Notes: a model not told the origin generated them from the letters alone. Positions 35,570 to 45,993 are shown, counted from the first letter of the stretch. The stretch: 64,000 nt of DNA from Bacilli bacterium (GCA_900769635.1 CAAGHJ010000016.1:17804-81803); one strand, 5' to 3'. Made by a program: numbers and translations.

Positions 35570-36280
35570 ATGGCAACACCACATAATGAAGCCCAAAAAG
35601 AAGAAATAGCAAAAAACGTAATCCTAACCGGAGACCCAAATAGAGCCACATTTATAGCCCAAAACTATTTAGAAAACTATAAATGCGTAAATAAAGTAAG
35701 AGGGATATACGCCTATACAGGATATTATAAAGGAACCAAAGTAACCATAATGGCCCACGGAATGGGAATACCAAGTATGGCTATATACAGCTATGAACTA
35801 TATAAATTCTATAACGTAGAAAATATAATAAGAATAGGAACAGCCGGATCTTACACCAAAGACCTAAATGTACTAGATTTACTATTAGTAACATCATCCT
35901 ATTCAGAGTCAACTTATGCCGAAGTCTTTGACGGAAGTACCACTCACGAAATAAACGCAAACAAAGAACTAAATAATCATATAAAAAATGAAGTCTTAGC
36001 CGAAGGACTAACCCTAGTCGAAGGAAAAGTACATAGTAGTGATGCCTTCTATACCACGAGCGAAATATACACAAAAATGAACGAAGAAAAACACCTATTA
36101 GCCGTGGAAATGGAAAGCTATGCCCTTTTCAAAAATGCTGAACACTTTGGCAAAAAAGCCAGTTGTATTCTAACCATATCCGATAGCTTTATAACAAAAA
36201 AAGAATTAACTAGCAAGGAGAGAACTGAAGCCCTTGACCAAATGATAAAATTAGCCCTAAATACCATAATAAACTGTTAA
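35570..36280 (+). CDS. deoD: Purine-nucleoside phosphorylase DeoD
   Basis: A 236-residue hexameric-type PNP that splits purine nucleosides with phosphate. Visible are ILTGDPNRATFIAQNYL (phosphate loop), GMGIPSMAIYSYEL (about 63-76), RIGTAGSY (phosphate Arg, about 86) and LAVEMESYALF (about 177-187, with the ribose-binding Met/Glu). TISDSF holds the catalytic Asp. It has its own promoter (extended -10 TATGATATAAT ending about 35542) and the ribosome site AAAGGTAGTGAT. Confidence 0.96.
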   Translation: MATPHNEAQKEEIAKNVILTGDPNRATFIAQNYLENYKCVNKVRGIYAYTGYYKGTKVTIMAHGMGIPSMAIYSYELYKFYNVENIIRIGTAGSYTKDLNVLDLLLVTSSYSESTYAEVFDGSTTHEINANKELNNHIKNEVLAEGLTLVEGKVHSSDAFYTTSEIYTKMNEEKHLLAVEMESYALFKNAEHFGKKASCILTISDSFITKKELTSKERTEALDQMIKLALNTIINC

Positions 36281-36387
36281 TAGCACGTTGCAATTTAAAA
36301 AAAACTGCAATAAAAACTATGCAAATTTTCAAAAAATAAGTTTAAAAAAAACAAAATAATATATACTATTCATAAGGAGGAAGTAAA

Positions 36388-37659
36388 ATGGATTATCAAA
36401 AAATAGATATGGGAGCGTACAATTTACATATCATAAATACAACCAAATTCAAAACCATAACGGTCGATATATGTTTCCGTAGACCCATAAAAAAAGAAGA
36501 CATCAGTAATAGAATAATTCTTAAAGATGTACTACTAAATTCAAACCAAAACTATAAAACCGAAACCGAACTAATTAAAGAAAGCGAGAACCTTTATGAC
36601 CTAAAACTAATGTCTTCATCAAGTAGAATAGGCACATACACAAACCTATCATTCAAAACAAGATTTCTAAATGAAAAATACACCGAAGAAGGAATGAATG
36701 AGGAATCAATAAAATTCTTATTAGACATAATATTTAAACCAAATATTACCGATAAAAAATTCAGCGAAGAAGTGTTATCACAAGTCAAAGAAAGAAATCA
36801 AAAAAATATCAAAACCCTTAAAGACGATAAAATAAGATACGCAATATTTAGCCTCTTAGAAAAATTTTCCGATAAACCATACTCATACAATCCTTATGGA
36901 GATAAAGACATCATTCAAAACATAACCCCAGCTTCACTTTACGAATACTACAAAAGTGTCATAAATGATGATATCGTTGATGTATTCATAGTAGGGGATG
37001 TTGACGTCAAAAACACCAAAGAACTATTTAAAGAATACTTCAAAGTATGGTCTTATCACAAAAAGAAAGACGATATTATAACCCCGCCCCTCAGCGAGCG
37101 AAGCCGAATAAAAAACTACGAAGAATTAACAAAAGCCAATCAGTCCCAAATCGTACTCTTATATAGCATCAAAAATTTAAGTGAGTACGAAAGAAAATAC
37201 GTGCTACTCGTTTATAATGAGTTGTTGGGAGGCTCTTCGAGTTCTGTCCTCTTTGATAACATTCGCGAGAAAAATTCCTATGCATATTATGTAAGTTCCC
37301 TCGCAAAGGCCTATGACAATTTATTAATAATATATTCTGGAGTAGAACCAAGTAACGAAGAAACAGTCATAAAACAAATTCGTAAAAACGTTGATGCCAT
37401 TAGCAAAGGAAAATTCGCTGAAAACTATTTCGAAAACGCCAAAGAAACAATCATATCAGGAATAATTGCCAGTACCGATAACCCTTATGGAATAATAAAT
37501 ACCTACTTTGCCAAATCCCTTGTCGGAAGTGCAAGTGCTGAGGAAAGAATCGAAAACATAAAGAAAGTATCCATAAACGATATAATAACCCTATCAAAGA
37601 AAATCAAAGTGCATTCAAGCTATGCTCTAAAAGGAGGCCCAAATGGAGATAAAGATTAA
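36388..37659 (+). CDS. M16-family peptidase-like protein (YfmF type, no zinc motif)
   Basis: A 423-residue M16 homologue. It aligns in layout with YfmF: N-terminal KTITVDICFRRPIKKED, mid-protein SKGKFAENYFENAKETIISG and the SLVGSASAEERIENIKKVS region. The HxxEH zinc site is missing, so it is probably the non-catalytic half of a heterodimer with the next protein. AAGGAGGAAG precedes the start. It overlaps the following gene by 17 bases, which supports paired translation. Confidence 0.82.
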   Translation: MDYQKIDMGAYNLHIINTTKFKTITVDICFRRPIKKEDISNRIILKDVLLNSNQNYKTETELIKESENLYDLKLMSSSSRIGTYTNLSFKTRFLNEKYTEEGMNEESIKFLLDIIFKPNITDKKFSEEVLSQVKERNQKNIKTLKDDKIRYAIFSLLEKFSDKPYSYNPYGDKDIIQNITPASLYEYYKSVINDDIVDVFIVGDVDVKNTKELFKEYFKVWSYHKKKDDIITPPLSERSRIKNYEELTKANQSQIVLLYSIKNLSEYERKYVLLVYNELLGGSSSSVLFDNIREKNSYAYYVSSLAKAYDNLLIIYSGVEPSNEETVIKQIRKNVDAISKGKFAENYFENAKETIISGIIASTDNPYGIINTYFAKSLVGSASAEERIENIKKVSINDIITLSKKIKVHSSYALKGGPNGDKD

Positions 37660-38932
37660 AGGATTAGATGAAACCATTACTTACGAAAAACTAGATAACG
37701 GTCTCGAAGTATACCTATACAACAAAAAAACATTTCATAACAACTACGTAACATTTACAACTAAATTCGGATCTATAAACACCGAATTCTTTGATAAAAC
37801 AACCAATAAAAAAATAAAAGTACCAAGCGGAATAGCCCATTTCTTAGAACACAAAGTTTTTGCTCAAGAAACCGGTCCCGAACCAAGCGACTACTTCTCT
37901 TCCAACGGAGCCATCAGCAACGCCTATACAACTTTTAAAAATACCACATATCTATTTCAAGGCACAGAAAAACTAAAAGAAAACCTATTATTTCTCTTAG
38001 ATTTTGTCCAATCACCATATTTCACTAAGGAAAATGTAGAAAAAGAAAAAGGCATAATAACCCAAGAAATACATATGTGTGATGATAGACCCGTAAATGT
38101 CCTCTTTGAAGCAATAAGAAGAAATACCCTCCATAAAAATAATTTCAAAAATAGCATTATAGGTACAATAGAAGACATAAATAAAATAACCCCAGAATTA
38201 TTAACCAAATGCTATACCACATTCTATCATCCCTCTAATATGTTTGTCGTAATTTCCGGTTCTTTTGATGAAAAAGAAATCCTCGAAGCCCTTGCCCAAA
38301 ATCAAAGAAACAAAACCTTTCCTGATATAAAAAAATATCCTGAAGAACAAATCAAAGAACCAGACACAATAGTGAAACCCCAGGAAATAATCAAAATTCC
38401 AACGGATGTCGCCAAAATAGCATACACTATCAAAATAAATCCCCAATCTCTCAATATCGACAAAAGAAAACTAAATATCTATCTCTATATCCTCTTCAAT
38501 CTCCTCTTTTCAGATGTATCCAAGTTCGACTATGATATGAAAAAAGCCAAAATAATAACCTCTACACTAAGTTACAATCTCCTCGATACCGATACCCATT
38601 TACTAATTTCTCTCATTAACGAAACCGATAAATACGAAGAATTAATAAAAGAAATAGATAAAAACCTAAAAAATATAAATATAAATGAAAAAGATTTTGA
38701 ACGCAAGAAGAAAGTACTCATAAGTAACGAAATATTTAGTTACGAAAATATAACTCTTGTAAACGAAATGATTGTCGATAACATAATTTTTGATGGAAAA
38801 ATCGAAGCCAATATTTTAGATATAATAAAATCATTAACTATTCAGGAATTAAATAAAATAATAACAAAAATGGACCTAACTAACAAAAATATAGTAATAA
38901 TCAAAAACAGTGAAAAAAACGAACAATTGTAA
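37643..38932 (+). CDS. M16-family zinc peptidase (YfmH type)
   Basis: A 429-residue M16 peptidase. GIAHFLEHKVFAQE carries the inverted zinc motif HFLEH (about 73-77), with the distal Glu in EKEKGIITQEIHM (about 135-147). No signal peptide, so it is cytoplasmic. In many Bacilli such pairs (yfmF-yfmH) lie together and process small peptides; one case is linked to peptide export. The substrate here is unknown. AAAAGGAGG precedes the ATG inside the upstream gene. Confidence 0.88.
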   Translation: MEIKIKGLDETITYEKLDNGLEVYLYNKKTFHNNYVTFTTKFGSINTEFFDKTTNKKIKVPSGIAHFLEHKVFAQETGPEPSDYFSSNGAISNAYTTFKNTTYLFQGTEKLKENLLFLLDFVQSPYFTKENVEKEKGIITQEIHMCDDRPVNVLFEAIRRNTLHKNNFKNSIIGTIEDINKITPELLTKCYTTFYHPSNMFVVISGSFDEKEILEALAQNQRNKTFPDIKKYPEEQIKEPDTIVKPQEIIKIPTDVAKIAYTIKINPQSLNIDKRKLNIYLYILFNLLFSDVSKFDYDMKKAKIITSTLSYNLLDTDTHLLISLINETDKYEELIKEIDKNLKNININEKDFERKKKVLISNEIFSYENITLVNEMIVDNIIFDGKIEANILDIIKSLTIQELNKIITKMDLTNKNIVIIKNSEKNEQL

Positions 38933-38940
38933 ATTTTTAA

Positions 38941-38971
38941 ACTAAAAAAAATCAAATTTTTTAGTTTTTTT
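38941..38971 (+). terminator. Terminator after the M16 pair
   Basis: ACTAAAAAA and TTTTTTAGT around AATCAAA, then T6. Confidence 0.75.
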
Positions 38972-39030
38972 ATTCTCCGAGGGGGGAATTTTTCTTTTTT
39001 TTGGGAATAATAATAATAGAGGAGGTGATT

Positions 39031-40344
39031 TTGACAAAAAGAAAAAAAGGGCCAAAGAAAGGAAGAAAAAAAATGAAAAAAAAATTACTAAAAATAATAC
39101 CCCTATTATTACTAATGATGCCACTAAAAATTTATGCTGAAGAGTATACCGATTGGACAGACCAATATGACAATACCTATAAAGAATCAGAAACACAAAT
39201 ACGCTATAAATGGTTTCTTGTCCAAAAAGAAGGCGGATACTATCCCCTAAACAAGGCCCCTGCCCAATACTATTTAACCGAGGGAGATAAAGTAGGACAA
39301 GGCCCTTATAGTTCTTGGCAATACAATTGCCGAATGCTAAGTAAAAACACTTACGACATAGAATATAAAGAATTTTATGGCTACAAAAAAATCGAACCAG
39401 CTAGATATATAATACTCTATCACCAAAAAGAAAACTTCACATTCACAAACATCAAAGTATATATCAAAGGCCAAGAAATAAACTACAACATAATAAAATG
39501 TCCAAGCTGTAGTGAAGGAAAGTACAACCTAAATACAAACGATAGCATTGTTATAGATATGCTCGCTTTCTACGAATTAGAAGACATAACACTTCTATTA
39601 GAAACAAATAGACCAAATGAACCACTTACTTACGGTATCTCAATATCAATGGACAGTAATAGAGAAAAACAATGTGCCAATTACACCGGTGAAACTCACA
39701 TCAAAAACTATAAAATAGATGAAAAATGGCTCGCTCGAAGAAGAACTACAGACATATTACCATCTGAAACTCCCATAACCCAAACCATTTTTGTCGACAA
39801 CTACGGTCTACATAACTTTTGCCGGTATAGAGAATATTACAAATACTACTATTATATTAAGCACATATTCTATGACGATAATTACTACGCATCCTCTCCC
39901 AAAGAAGGTTACTCACCAGACGTATCAGATATAAAAACATATTATAGATACAAATTATCCAGTAAAAAAACTCCCGAAGAACTAGATCAAGAAAACAAAA
40001 AAGATGACAATAAGACTGGCGAAAAAAATAATGATAAAAAAGAGAATAAAGAAGATACCTCCCAAGAAAATAATAACAATAATAATATTCCTCCAACCCC
40101 TAATAAAGATAATGACCACTATCAAAGCAACCCACCCACGATAGCACCTTCAACAGAAATAACTAGTTCCCTTATCCCCATAAATAATGTCCCATCATCC
40201 CCAATTCTAACTGAACAAATAAACACCAAAAACACAAGTTCCAATAATAAACCAACTATCCTTTTCCCATTATTTCTAGTCACACTAATAGTCTTAAATA
40301 TTATTCTCTCTAAAACACAAAAAAATGTCGAACGAATTAATTAG
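39031..40344 (+). CDS. Surface-exposed protein with signal peptide and C-terminal anchor
   Basis: A 437-residue protein if it starts at TTG 39031, five bases after a perfect GGAGG/GGTGAT site (39021-39029). ATG 39073 would give 423 residues with a weaker site. The longer form has a strongly basic leader (TKRKKGPKKGRKK) before the signal helix (KKLLKIIPLLLLMMPLKIYA). The external domain is rich in Tyr and has a few Cys (NCRML, CPSCSEG, QCANYT, NFCRY). A low-complexity Asp/Asn/Glu/Lys linker (about 325-355) and a Pro/Ser/Thr stalk lead to a membrane helix and a short tail. No LPxTG is seen. Function unknown; probably an envelope protein. Confidence 0.65.
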   Translation: MTKRKKGPKKGRKKMKKKLLKIIPLLLLMMPLKIYAEEYTDWTDQYDNTYKESETQIRYKWFLVQKEGGYYPLNKAPAQYYLTEGDKVGQGPYSSWQYNCRMLSKNTYDIEYKEFYGYKKIEPARYIILYHQKENFTFTNIKVYIKGQEINYNIIKCPSCSEGKYNLNTNDSIVIDMLAFYELEDITLLLETNRPNEPLTYGISISMDSNREKQCANYTGETHIKNYKIDEKWLARRRTTDILPSETPITQTIFVDNYGLHNFCRYREYYKYYYYIKHIFYDDNYYASSPKEGYSPDVSDIKTYYRYKLSSKKTPEELDQENKKDDNKTGEKNNDKKENKEDTSQENNNNNNIPPTPNKDNDHYQSNPPTIAPSTEITSSLIPINNVPSSPILTEQINTKNTSSNNKPTILFPLFLVTLIVLNIILSKTQKNVERIN

Positions 40345-40411
40345 CACCTTTTGTCGAACCTGTATCCAAAACAAAAAAAATATGCTAAATTAATAACGAA
40401 AGGTGATAAAT

Positions 40412-40738
40412 ATGTTAAAAATGAATTACGAATTTCGTAAAGGAATACTATTTGTTAGACTACTAGGAAATTTCGATAAAGATCACTATCAAAGAAATAT
40501 CAAAAAACTAAACGAACTAATCAAGGAAATAGGAATTACCAACATTGTTCTTAATATTGATGAAATAAAATCCATAGATATAAGTGGAATTAACTACATT
40601 CTAAATTACTACAAATACATCGTAAGCAAAAGCGGAAGTTTCATACTCTGCGAAAAAGACAATACCATAACAAAGAAAATATTCAAAGAAAAAATACCAT
40701 GGATAGATAATGAACTAAAAGCCTTTGCACTCATATAA
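40412..40738 (+). CDS. STAS-domain protein (anti-sigma-factor-antagonist-like)
   Basis: A 108-residue single STAS domain like SpoIIAA and RsbV. IVLNIDEIKSIDISGINYIL aligns with the loop of SpoIIAA that holds MDSSGLGVIL. The phosphorylated Ser (first of DSSG) is replaced by Ile here (D56-I57-S58-G59), so control by an anti-sigma kinase at that residue looks impossible. It is followed 21 bp later by a sigma factor gene, the spoIIA order without spoIIAB. Start ATG 40412 has AGGTGAT. Confidence 0.82.
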   Translation: MLKMNYEFRKGILFVRLLGNFDKDHYQRNIKKLNELIKEIGITNIVLNIDEIKSIDISGINYILNYYKYIVSKSGSFILCEKDNTITKKIFKEKIPWIDNELKAFALI

Positions 40739-40759
40739 AAAATAAAAAAGGGGGAAAAT

Positions 40760-41431
40760 ATGAACGAAGAACTCAAAGAATTTATCATTGAAAACGAAAA
40801 AGCAATATATTCAGTAATAAATCGATATAGAAGATACTATGAAATAGAGGACCTATATCAAACAGCTGTAATCGGAATAATCAAAGCCTGGGAAAATTAT
40901 GATGCCTCTCGTAAAGCCAAATTCCTAACTTATGCCTATAAATATATGCTCGGAGAAGTCATAAGTTACGTAAATAAAAATAGATCATTAAAAATAAGTA
41001 AAGACATTCTTAGCCTATATCCTAAACTCGAAGAAGCCAAAACAATTCTTACGCAAAAATTAATGAAAGAACCAACAACCTATGAATTGTCTCTCTTTCT
41101 AGAAATAGATGAGAACATAATCATAAGAACGATAGAAGCCGTAAAAGAAAGTGAAAGCCTTGACAAGGTCATAAGTGACGATGGCAAAACCTTAACCCTA
41201 TTAGATACAGTGAAAGATATCCAAACAGAGGAAAAAGCCGAACTATTATATCTAAAAGAAGCAGTTGAAAGCCTGCCGGAGCCAGAACGAAGTATTATAA
41301 TTGAAAGATATTACAACGACAAAACTCAAAAAGAAATTGCCAAAAAAATGGGTATGTACCAAGTTCAAGTGTCAAGAAGTAGTACAAAAGGTCTAAAAAA
41401 ATTAAAAAAAATTCTTCAAGAAACCCCATAA
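40760..41431 (+). CDS. Sigma-70-family RNA polymerase sigma factor (sporulation/general-stress type)
   Basis: A 223-residue sigma factor. Region 2 has YEIEDLYQTAVIGIIKAWENYDASRKAKFLTYAYKYMLGE (about 25-68, split), region 3 has TQKLMKEPTTYELSLFLEI, and region 4 ends the protein (LPEPERSIIIERYYNDKTQK, then EIAKKMGMYQVQVSRSSTKG). The tail QVQVSRS.KGLKKLK resembles sigma-F/G/B factors. An ECF factor is excluded because region 3 is present. With the STAS gene it forms a two-gene unit, but no SpoIIAB-like gene is present. Which sigma it is cannot be decided. Confidence 0.8.
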   Translation: MNEELKEFIIENEKAIYSVINRYRRYYEIEDLYQTAVIGIIKAWENYDASRKAKFLTYAYKYMLGEVISYVNKNRSLKISKDILSLYPKLEEAKTILTQKLMKEPTTYELSLFLEIDENIIIRTIEAVKESESLDKVISDDGKTLTLLDTVKDIQTEEKAELLYLKEAVESLPEPERSIIIERYYNDKTQKEIAKKMGMYQVQVSRSSTKGLKKLKKILQETP

Positions 41432-41515
41432 AATAAAGGACTTTTTAAAAGTGTAACCAAATGGGTTACATAAAAAATGAAAAATTTGTGAGAGAATAAA
41501 GTTAAGGTGATGAAA

Positions 41516-41770
41516 ATGAGTGCAAAGAAAAGAAGAGGAGATGTTTACGATATAGTTTCGTACAATATTAAGAAATATCGAAAATCAATAGGTATAACAC
41601 AAGCCCAATTAGCAGAACGCTGCCAGCTTTCACACGAATATATTAGAAGAATAGAAGCACCTAATATAAAAAAACATCATTTTTCCTTAGAAACTGTCAG
41701 TATTATTGCTGATGCCTTAAATATAGAAGTCGTGCAACTCTTTGATAAGATAGAGGAAGACGAAGTGTAA
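41516..41770 (+). CDS. XRE-family helix-turn-helix protein
   Basis: An 84-residue protein that is essentially one Cro/C1 domain: IKKYRKSIGITQAQLAERCQ and LSHEYIRRIEAPN, then ALNIEVVQLFDKIEEDE. AAGGTGAT is before ATG 41516. No partner toxin or phage gene is adjacent. It might respond to the sigma unit just upstream or act on unrelated genes. Confidence 0.82.
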   Translation: MSAKKRRGDVYDIVSYNIKKYRKSIGITQAQLAERCQLSHEYIRRIEAPNIKKHHFSLETVSIIADALNIEVVQLFDKIEEDEV

Positions 41771-41792
41771 GAAAAGAATGAATGAACAAAAT

Positions 41793-41823
41793 AATGAGAA
41801 AAAAACTTTTCATTTCTTTTTTT
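41793..41823 (+). terminator. Weak terminator after the XRE gene
   Basis: GAAAA-AAAC-TTTTC core with flanking AAT/ATT, then CTTTTTTT. Confidence 0.45.
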
Positions 41824-41889
41824 ACAGAAAATAATTAAAAGAGCAAAACACAGTTATAATAGTCCATTTCAAAATAAAAAATATATAAA

Positions 41890-41985
41890 GTACGGTAGCA
41901 CATATCGGAATTCAAGTCTGTGGATGAAATAAACAATTTCTAAGAAGCAGAAACAGCAACCTCGTGAGGGGAAGCATTTTCAACT
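41890..41985 (+). mobile_element. Scar of an IS200/IS605-type element (3' end of tnpB with omega-RNA scaffold)
   Basis: TACGGTAGCACA then GGAATTCAAGTCTGTGGATG resembles the coding end of tnpB (Y-G-S-T and G-I-Q-V-C-G in different frames). Next come a GAAAT/ATTTC hairpin, GAAGCAGAAAC, the hairpin CCTC-GTGA-GGGG and GAAGCATTTTCAAC. This order (TGTGGA, stem, GAAGCAGGAAC-like box, stem, GAAGC) is typical of the right end of such elements. The reading frame is broken and no transposase remains. An unrelated structured RNA is the alternative. Confidence 0.48.
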
Positions 41986-42025
41986 AAAAAAATTACGCAT
42001 TTTAAGAAAAAATAGCAATTATCTA

Positions 42026-42066
42026 TTGACATTGCTAAATTAAAGTGCTAAAATGTTTTTAGCAAT
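42026..42066 (+). promoter_or_regulatory. hrcA operon promoter with CIRCE-like inverted repeats
   Basis: Consensus TTGACA (42026-42031), 17-base spacer, TAAAAT (42049-42054). ATTGCTAAA (42031-42039) and TTTAGCAAT (42058-42066) form a perfect 9-bp dyad. AAGTGCTAA (42044-42052) inside it matches eight of nine bases of the CIRCE right half GAGTGCTAA. A canonical CIRCE with nine-base spacing is not present, so this would be a diverged HrcA operator. Confidence 0.65.
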
Positions 42067-42097
42067 TGAAAAAAAAGATTGCCAAAGGAGTGATAGA

Positions 42098-43114
42098 TTG
42101 TTAACCAGGAGACAGCGAGACATCCTAAAATGGGTAGTCGAGAGCTATATTTCTTATGCAAAACCAGTAAGTTCAAACAATATCTGTGATGCCTTAAAAT
42201 GCTCTAGTGCCACAGTAAGAAATGATATGGTTCACCTCGAAGAACAAGGTTTACTAGAAAAAGCCCATTACGCATCAGGACGTATACCAAGTGAAGAAGG
42301 ATATAGATACTACGTATCTCATCTTATGAAACCAAAAGATATGTCAAGTAAAGATATGTATAAATTACAAACAATTTTTCACAACCAAACCTTAGATTTA
42401 AGTAATACAATAAAAAAAAGTATTGAAATCATATCAGAAATAACAAATTATACGACAATAGTATTAGGTAAAGCATCGGAAATAAATAAATTGAAACAAA
42501 TAGAAGTAGTCCCAATTGAGGCTGGTAAAATATTAACCTTGGTAATAACAGATAAAGGCCACATCGAACACAAAAACATAACTTTACCACTCGATATAGA
42601 ACCAGATGATATAGTAAAGACAGTAAATTTAATAAACAAACTTCTTATTGGAACACCCATAAATGAAATAAGTGAAAAACTTGAATATGATGTAAAACCA
42701 GTTATAGGAAGATATGTAAAACAACACGAAATACTATATAACACTTTTTACAATGCCTTTAATGAATTTACAACCAATACCAAACCCGATGTATACTTCG
42801 AAGGAAGAAATAACTTTTTAAAACAACCAGAATTTACAAACATCGACAAAGTAAGGAAAATATTAGAAAAATTTGAAGATATAAATGATATTACCAAAAT
42901 AACCAATGAAGAAAACGGTATAAATATTTATATTGGTAAAGAAAGTGAAATAACGGATGACGTATCCGTAGTAAAAACAAATTATAATATTGACGGAGAA
43001 CTGGTAACTATTGCAATAGTAGGACCCAAAAGAATGGAATATGATAGAGTCGTAAGCATATTAAATTATATGAGGGACAATATAACAGATAAAGGTGGTA
43101 ATAATAATGAATAA
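42098..43114 (+). CDS. hrcA: Heat-inducible transcription repressor HrcA
   Basis: A 338-residue repressor starting MLTRRQRDILKWVVESYISY, with winged-helix residues YAKPVSSNNICDALKCSSAT. The central domain and the C-terminal VSILNYMRDNI are typical. TTG at 42098 is chosen because it gives the conserved N-terminus and follows AAAGGAGTGAT. The in-frame ATG at 42053 overlaps the -10 box and cannot be in the mRNA. HrcA normally represses hrcA-grpE-dnaK-dnaJ at its operator. Its stop lies inside the start of grpE. Confidence 0.93.
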   Translation: MLTRRQRDILKWVVESYISYAKPVSSNNICDALKCSSATVRNDMVHLEEQGLLEKAHYASGRIPSEEGYRYYVSHLMKPKDMSSKDMYKLQTIFHNQTLDLSNTIKKSIEIISEITNYTTIVLGKASEINKLKQIEVVPIEAGKILTLVITDKGHIEHKNITLPLDIEPDDIVKTVNLINKLLIGTPINEISEKLEYDVKPVIGRYVKQHEILYNTFYNAFNEFTTNTKPDVYFEGRNNFLKQPEFTNIDKVRKILEKFEDINDITKITNEENGINIYIGKESEITDDVSVVKTNYNIDGELVTIAIVGPKRMEYDRVVSILNYMRDNITDKGGNNNE

Positions 43115-43721
43115 GAAAACTAAAGAAAAAAATAAAAAAAATCATAATGAAGAAGAATGCAATTGCAACTGTAATTGCAACTGTGATGAAAACTGCAATT
43201 GTGATGAAAACTGCAACTGTGATGAAAACTGTAATAACGAAGAATGCCTTAATGAATGCGGTTGTTGTCAAAGTGACACTAGCAAGGATGAAAAAATCAA
43301 AGCCTTAGAAGAAGAAGTGTTAAAAGCCAAAGCAGAAGTTATAAACTATAAACGAAGAAAAGATGAAGAAACAGCTCGTTTAATTAAATATGCTGAAGAA
43401 CCAATAGCTAGTGAGTTTTTAGATATACTAGACAATTTTGAAAGAGCCATAAATATGGATGATGATAACTTGGATGATGAAGTAAGCAAGTTCCTAGAAG
43501 GTATCAAAATGATTTACGGACACACAAAAAATCTTCTAGCAAAGCACGAAATAGTAGAAATGAATTGCTTAGGTGAAAAATTTGATCCAACATATCATCA
43601 AGCTGTACTAGTTGGAAATGTCGAAGATAAAGAACAAGGAATAATTTTAGAAGTCCTTCAAAAAGGATATATGTATAAAGACAAAGTCCTAAGACCAGCA
43701 ATGGTTAAGGTAAACGAATAG
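43107..43721 (+). CDS. grpE: GrpE nucleotide-exchange factor with a cysteine-rich N-terminal tail
   Basis: A 204-residue GrpE. The family part begins near residue 60 (DEKIKALEEEVLKAKAEVIN coiled coil) and ends with the beta domain GEKFDPTYHQAVLVG and VLQKGYMYKDKVLRPAMVKV. It releases ADP from DnaK. The unusual part is residues about 18-54, with 14 Cys in NC, NCDE and GCC repeats. Three 18-bp DNA units (43182-43235) encode part of it. This tail is absent from GrpE proteins I know; metal or redox sensing is only a guess. It overlaps hrcA by 8 bases. Confidence 0.92.
   Translation: MNKKTKEKNKKNHNEEECNCNCNCNCDENCNCDENCNCDENCNNEECLNECGCCQSDTSKDEKIKALEEEVLKAKAEVINYKRRKDEETARLIKYAEEPIASEFLDILDNFERAINMDDDNLDDEVSKFLEGIKMIYGHTKNLLAKHEIVEMNCLGEKFDPTYHQAVLVGNVEDKEQGIILEVLQKGYMYKDKVLRPAMVKVNE
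43182..43235 (+). repeat. Three tandem 18-bp units inside grpE
   Basis: TGTGATGAAAACTGCAAT, then the same unit ending AAC, then one ending GTAAT. Each encodes C-D-E-N-C-N. Such a run can gain or lose units by slippage without breaking the frame. Confidence 0.9.
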
Positions 43722-43732
43722 GAAGTGTTTAA

Positions 43733-45932
<2,200 letters not shown>

Positions 45933-45939
45933 AAAGATT

Positions 45940-45961
45940 AAGTTCTAGTTCGCTAGAACTT
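45940..45961 (+). other. UUCG hairpin between dnaK and dnaJ
   Basis: AAGTTCTAG-TTCG-CTAGAACTT: a perfect 9-bp stem with the very stable UUCG tetraloop. No T run follows, so it is more likely a transcript-stability or processing element that lowers dnaJ relative to dnaK than a full terminator. Confidence 0.6.
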
Positions 45962-45993
45962 ATTCAGTTAATTAGTAGAAAAGAGGAAGCAAA

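Larger units (their letters stand above)
41771..42097. other. Gene-free stretch before hrcA
   Basis: This 327-bp stretch holds a weak terminator (41793-41823), a probable tnpB/omega-RNA scar (about 41890-41985) and the hrcA promoter with its inverted repeats (42026-42066). No ORF is supported. Confidence 0.7.

Noticed and set aside
41890..41985. Riboswitch or T-box controlling hrcA
   Set aside because: No T-box GGTGG or known aptamer core was seen, and the hrcA promoter lies downstream of this stretch, so it is not in the hrcA leader.
42053..42097. N-terminal extension of HrcA from ATG 42053
   Set aside because: The ATG overlaps the -10 box of a consensus promoter; TTG 42098 has a ribosome site and the conserved start.
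43150..43270. CRISPR-like short repeats
   Set aside because: The 18-bp units are contiguous, in frame and code for the GrpE tail; there are no spacers. No CRISPR array was found in the window.
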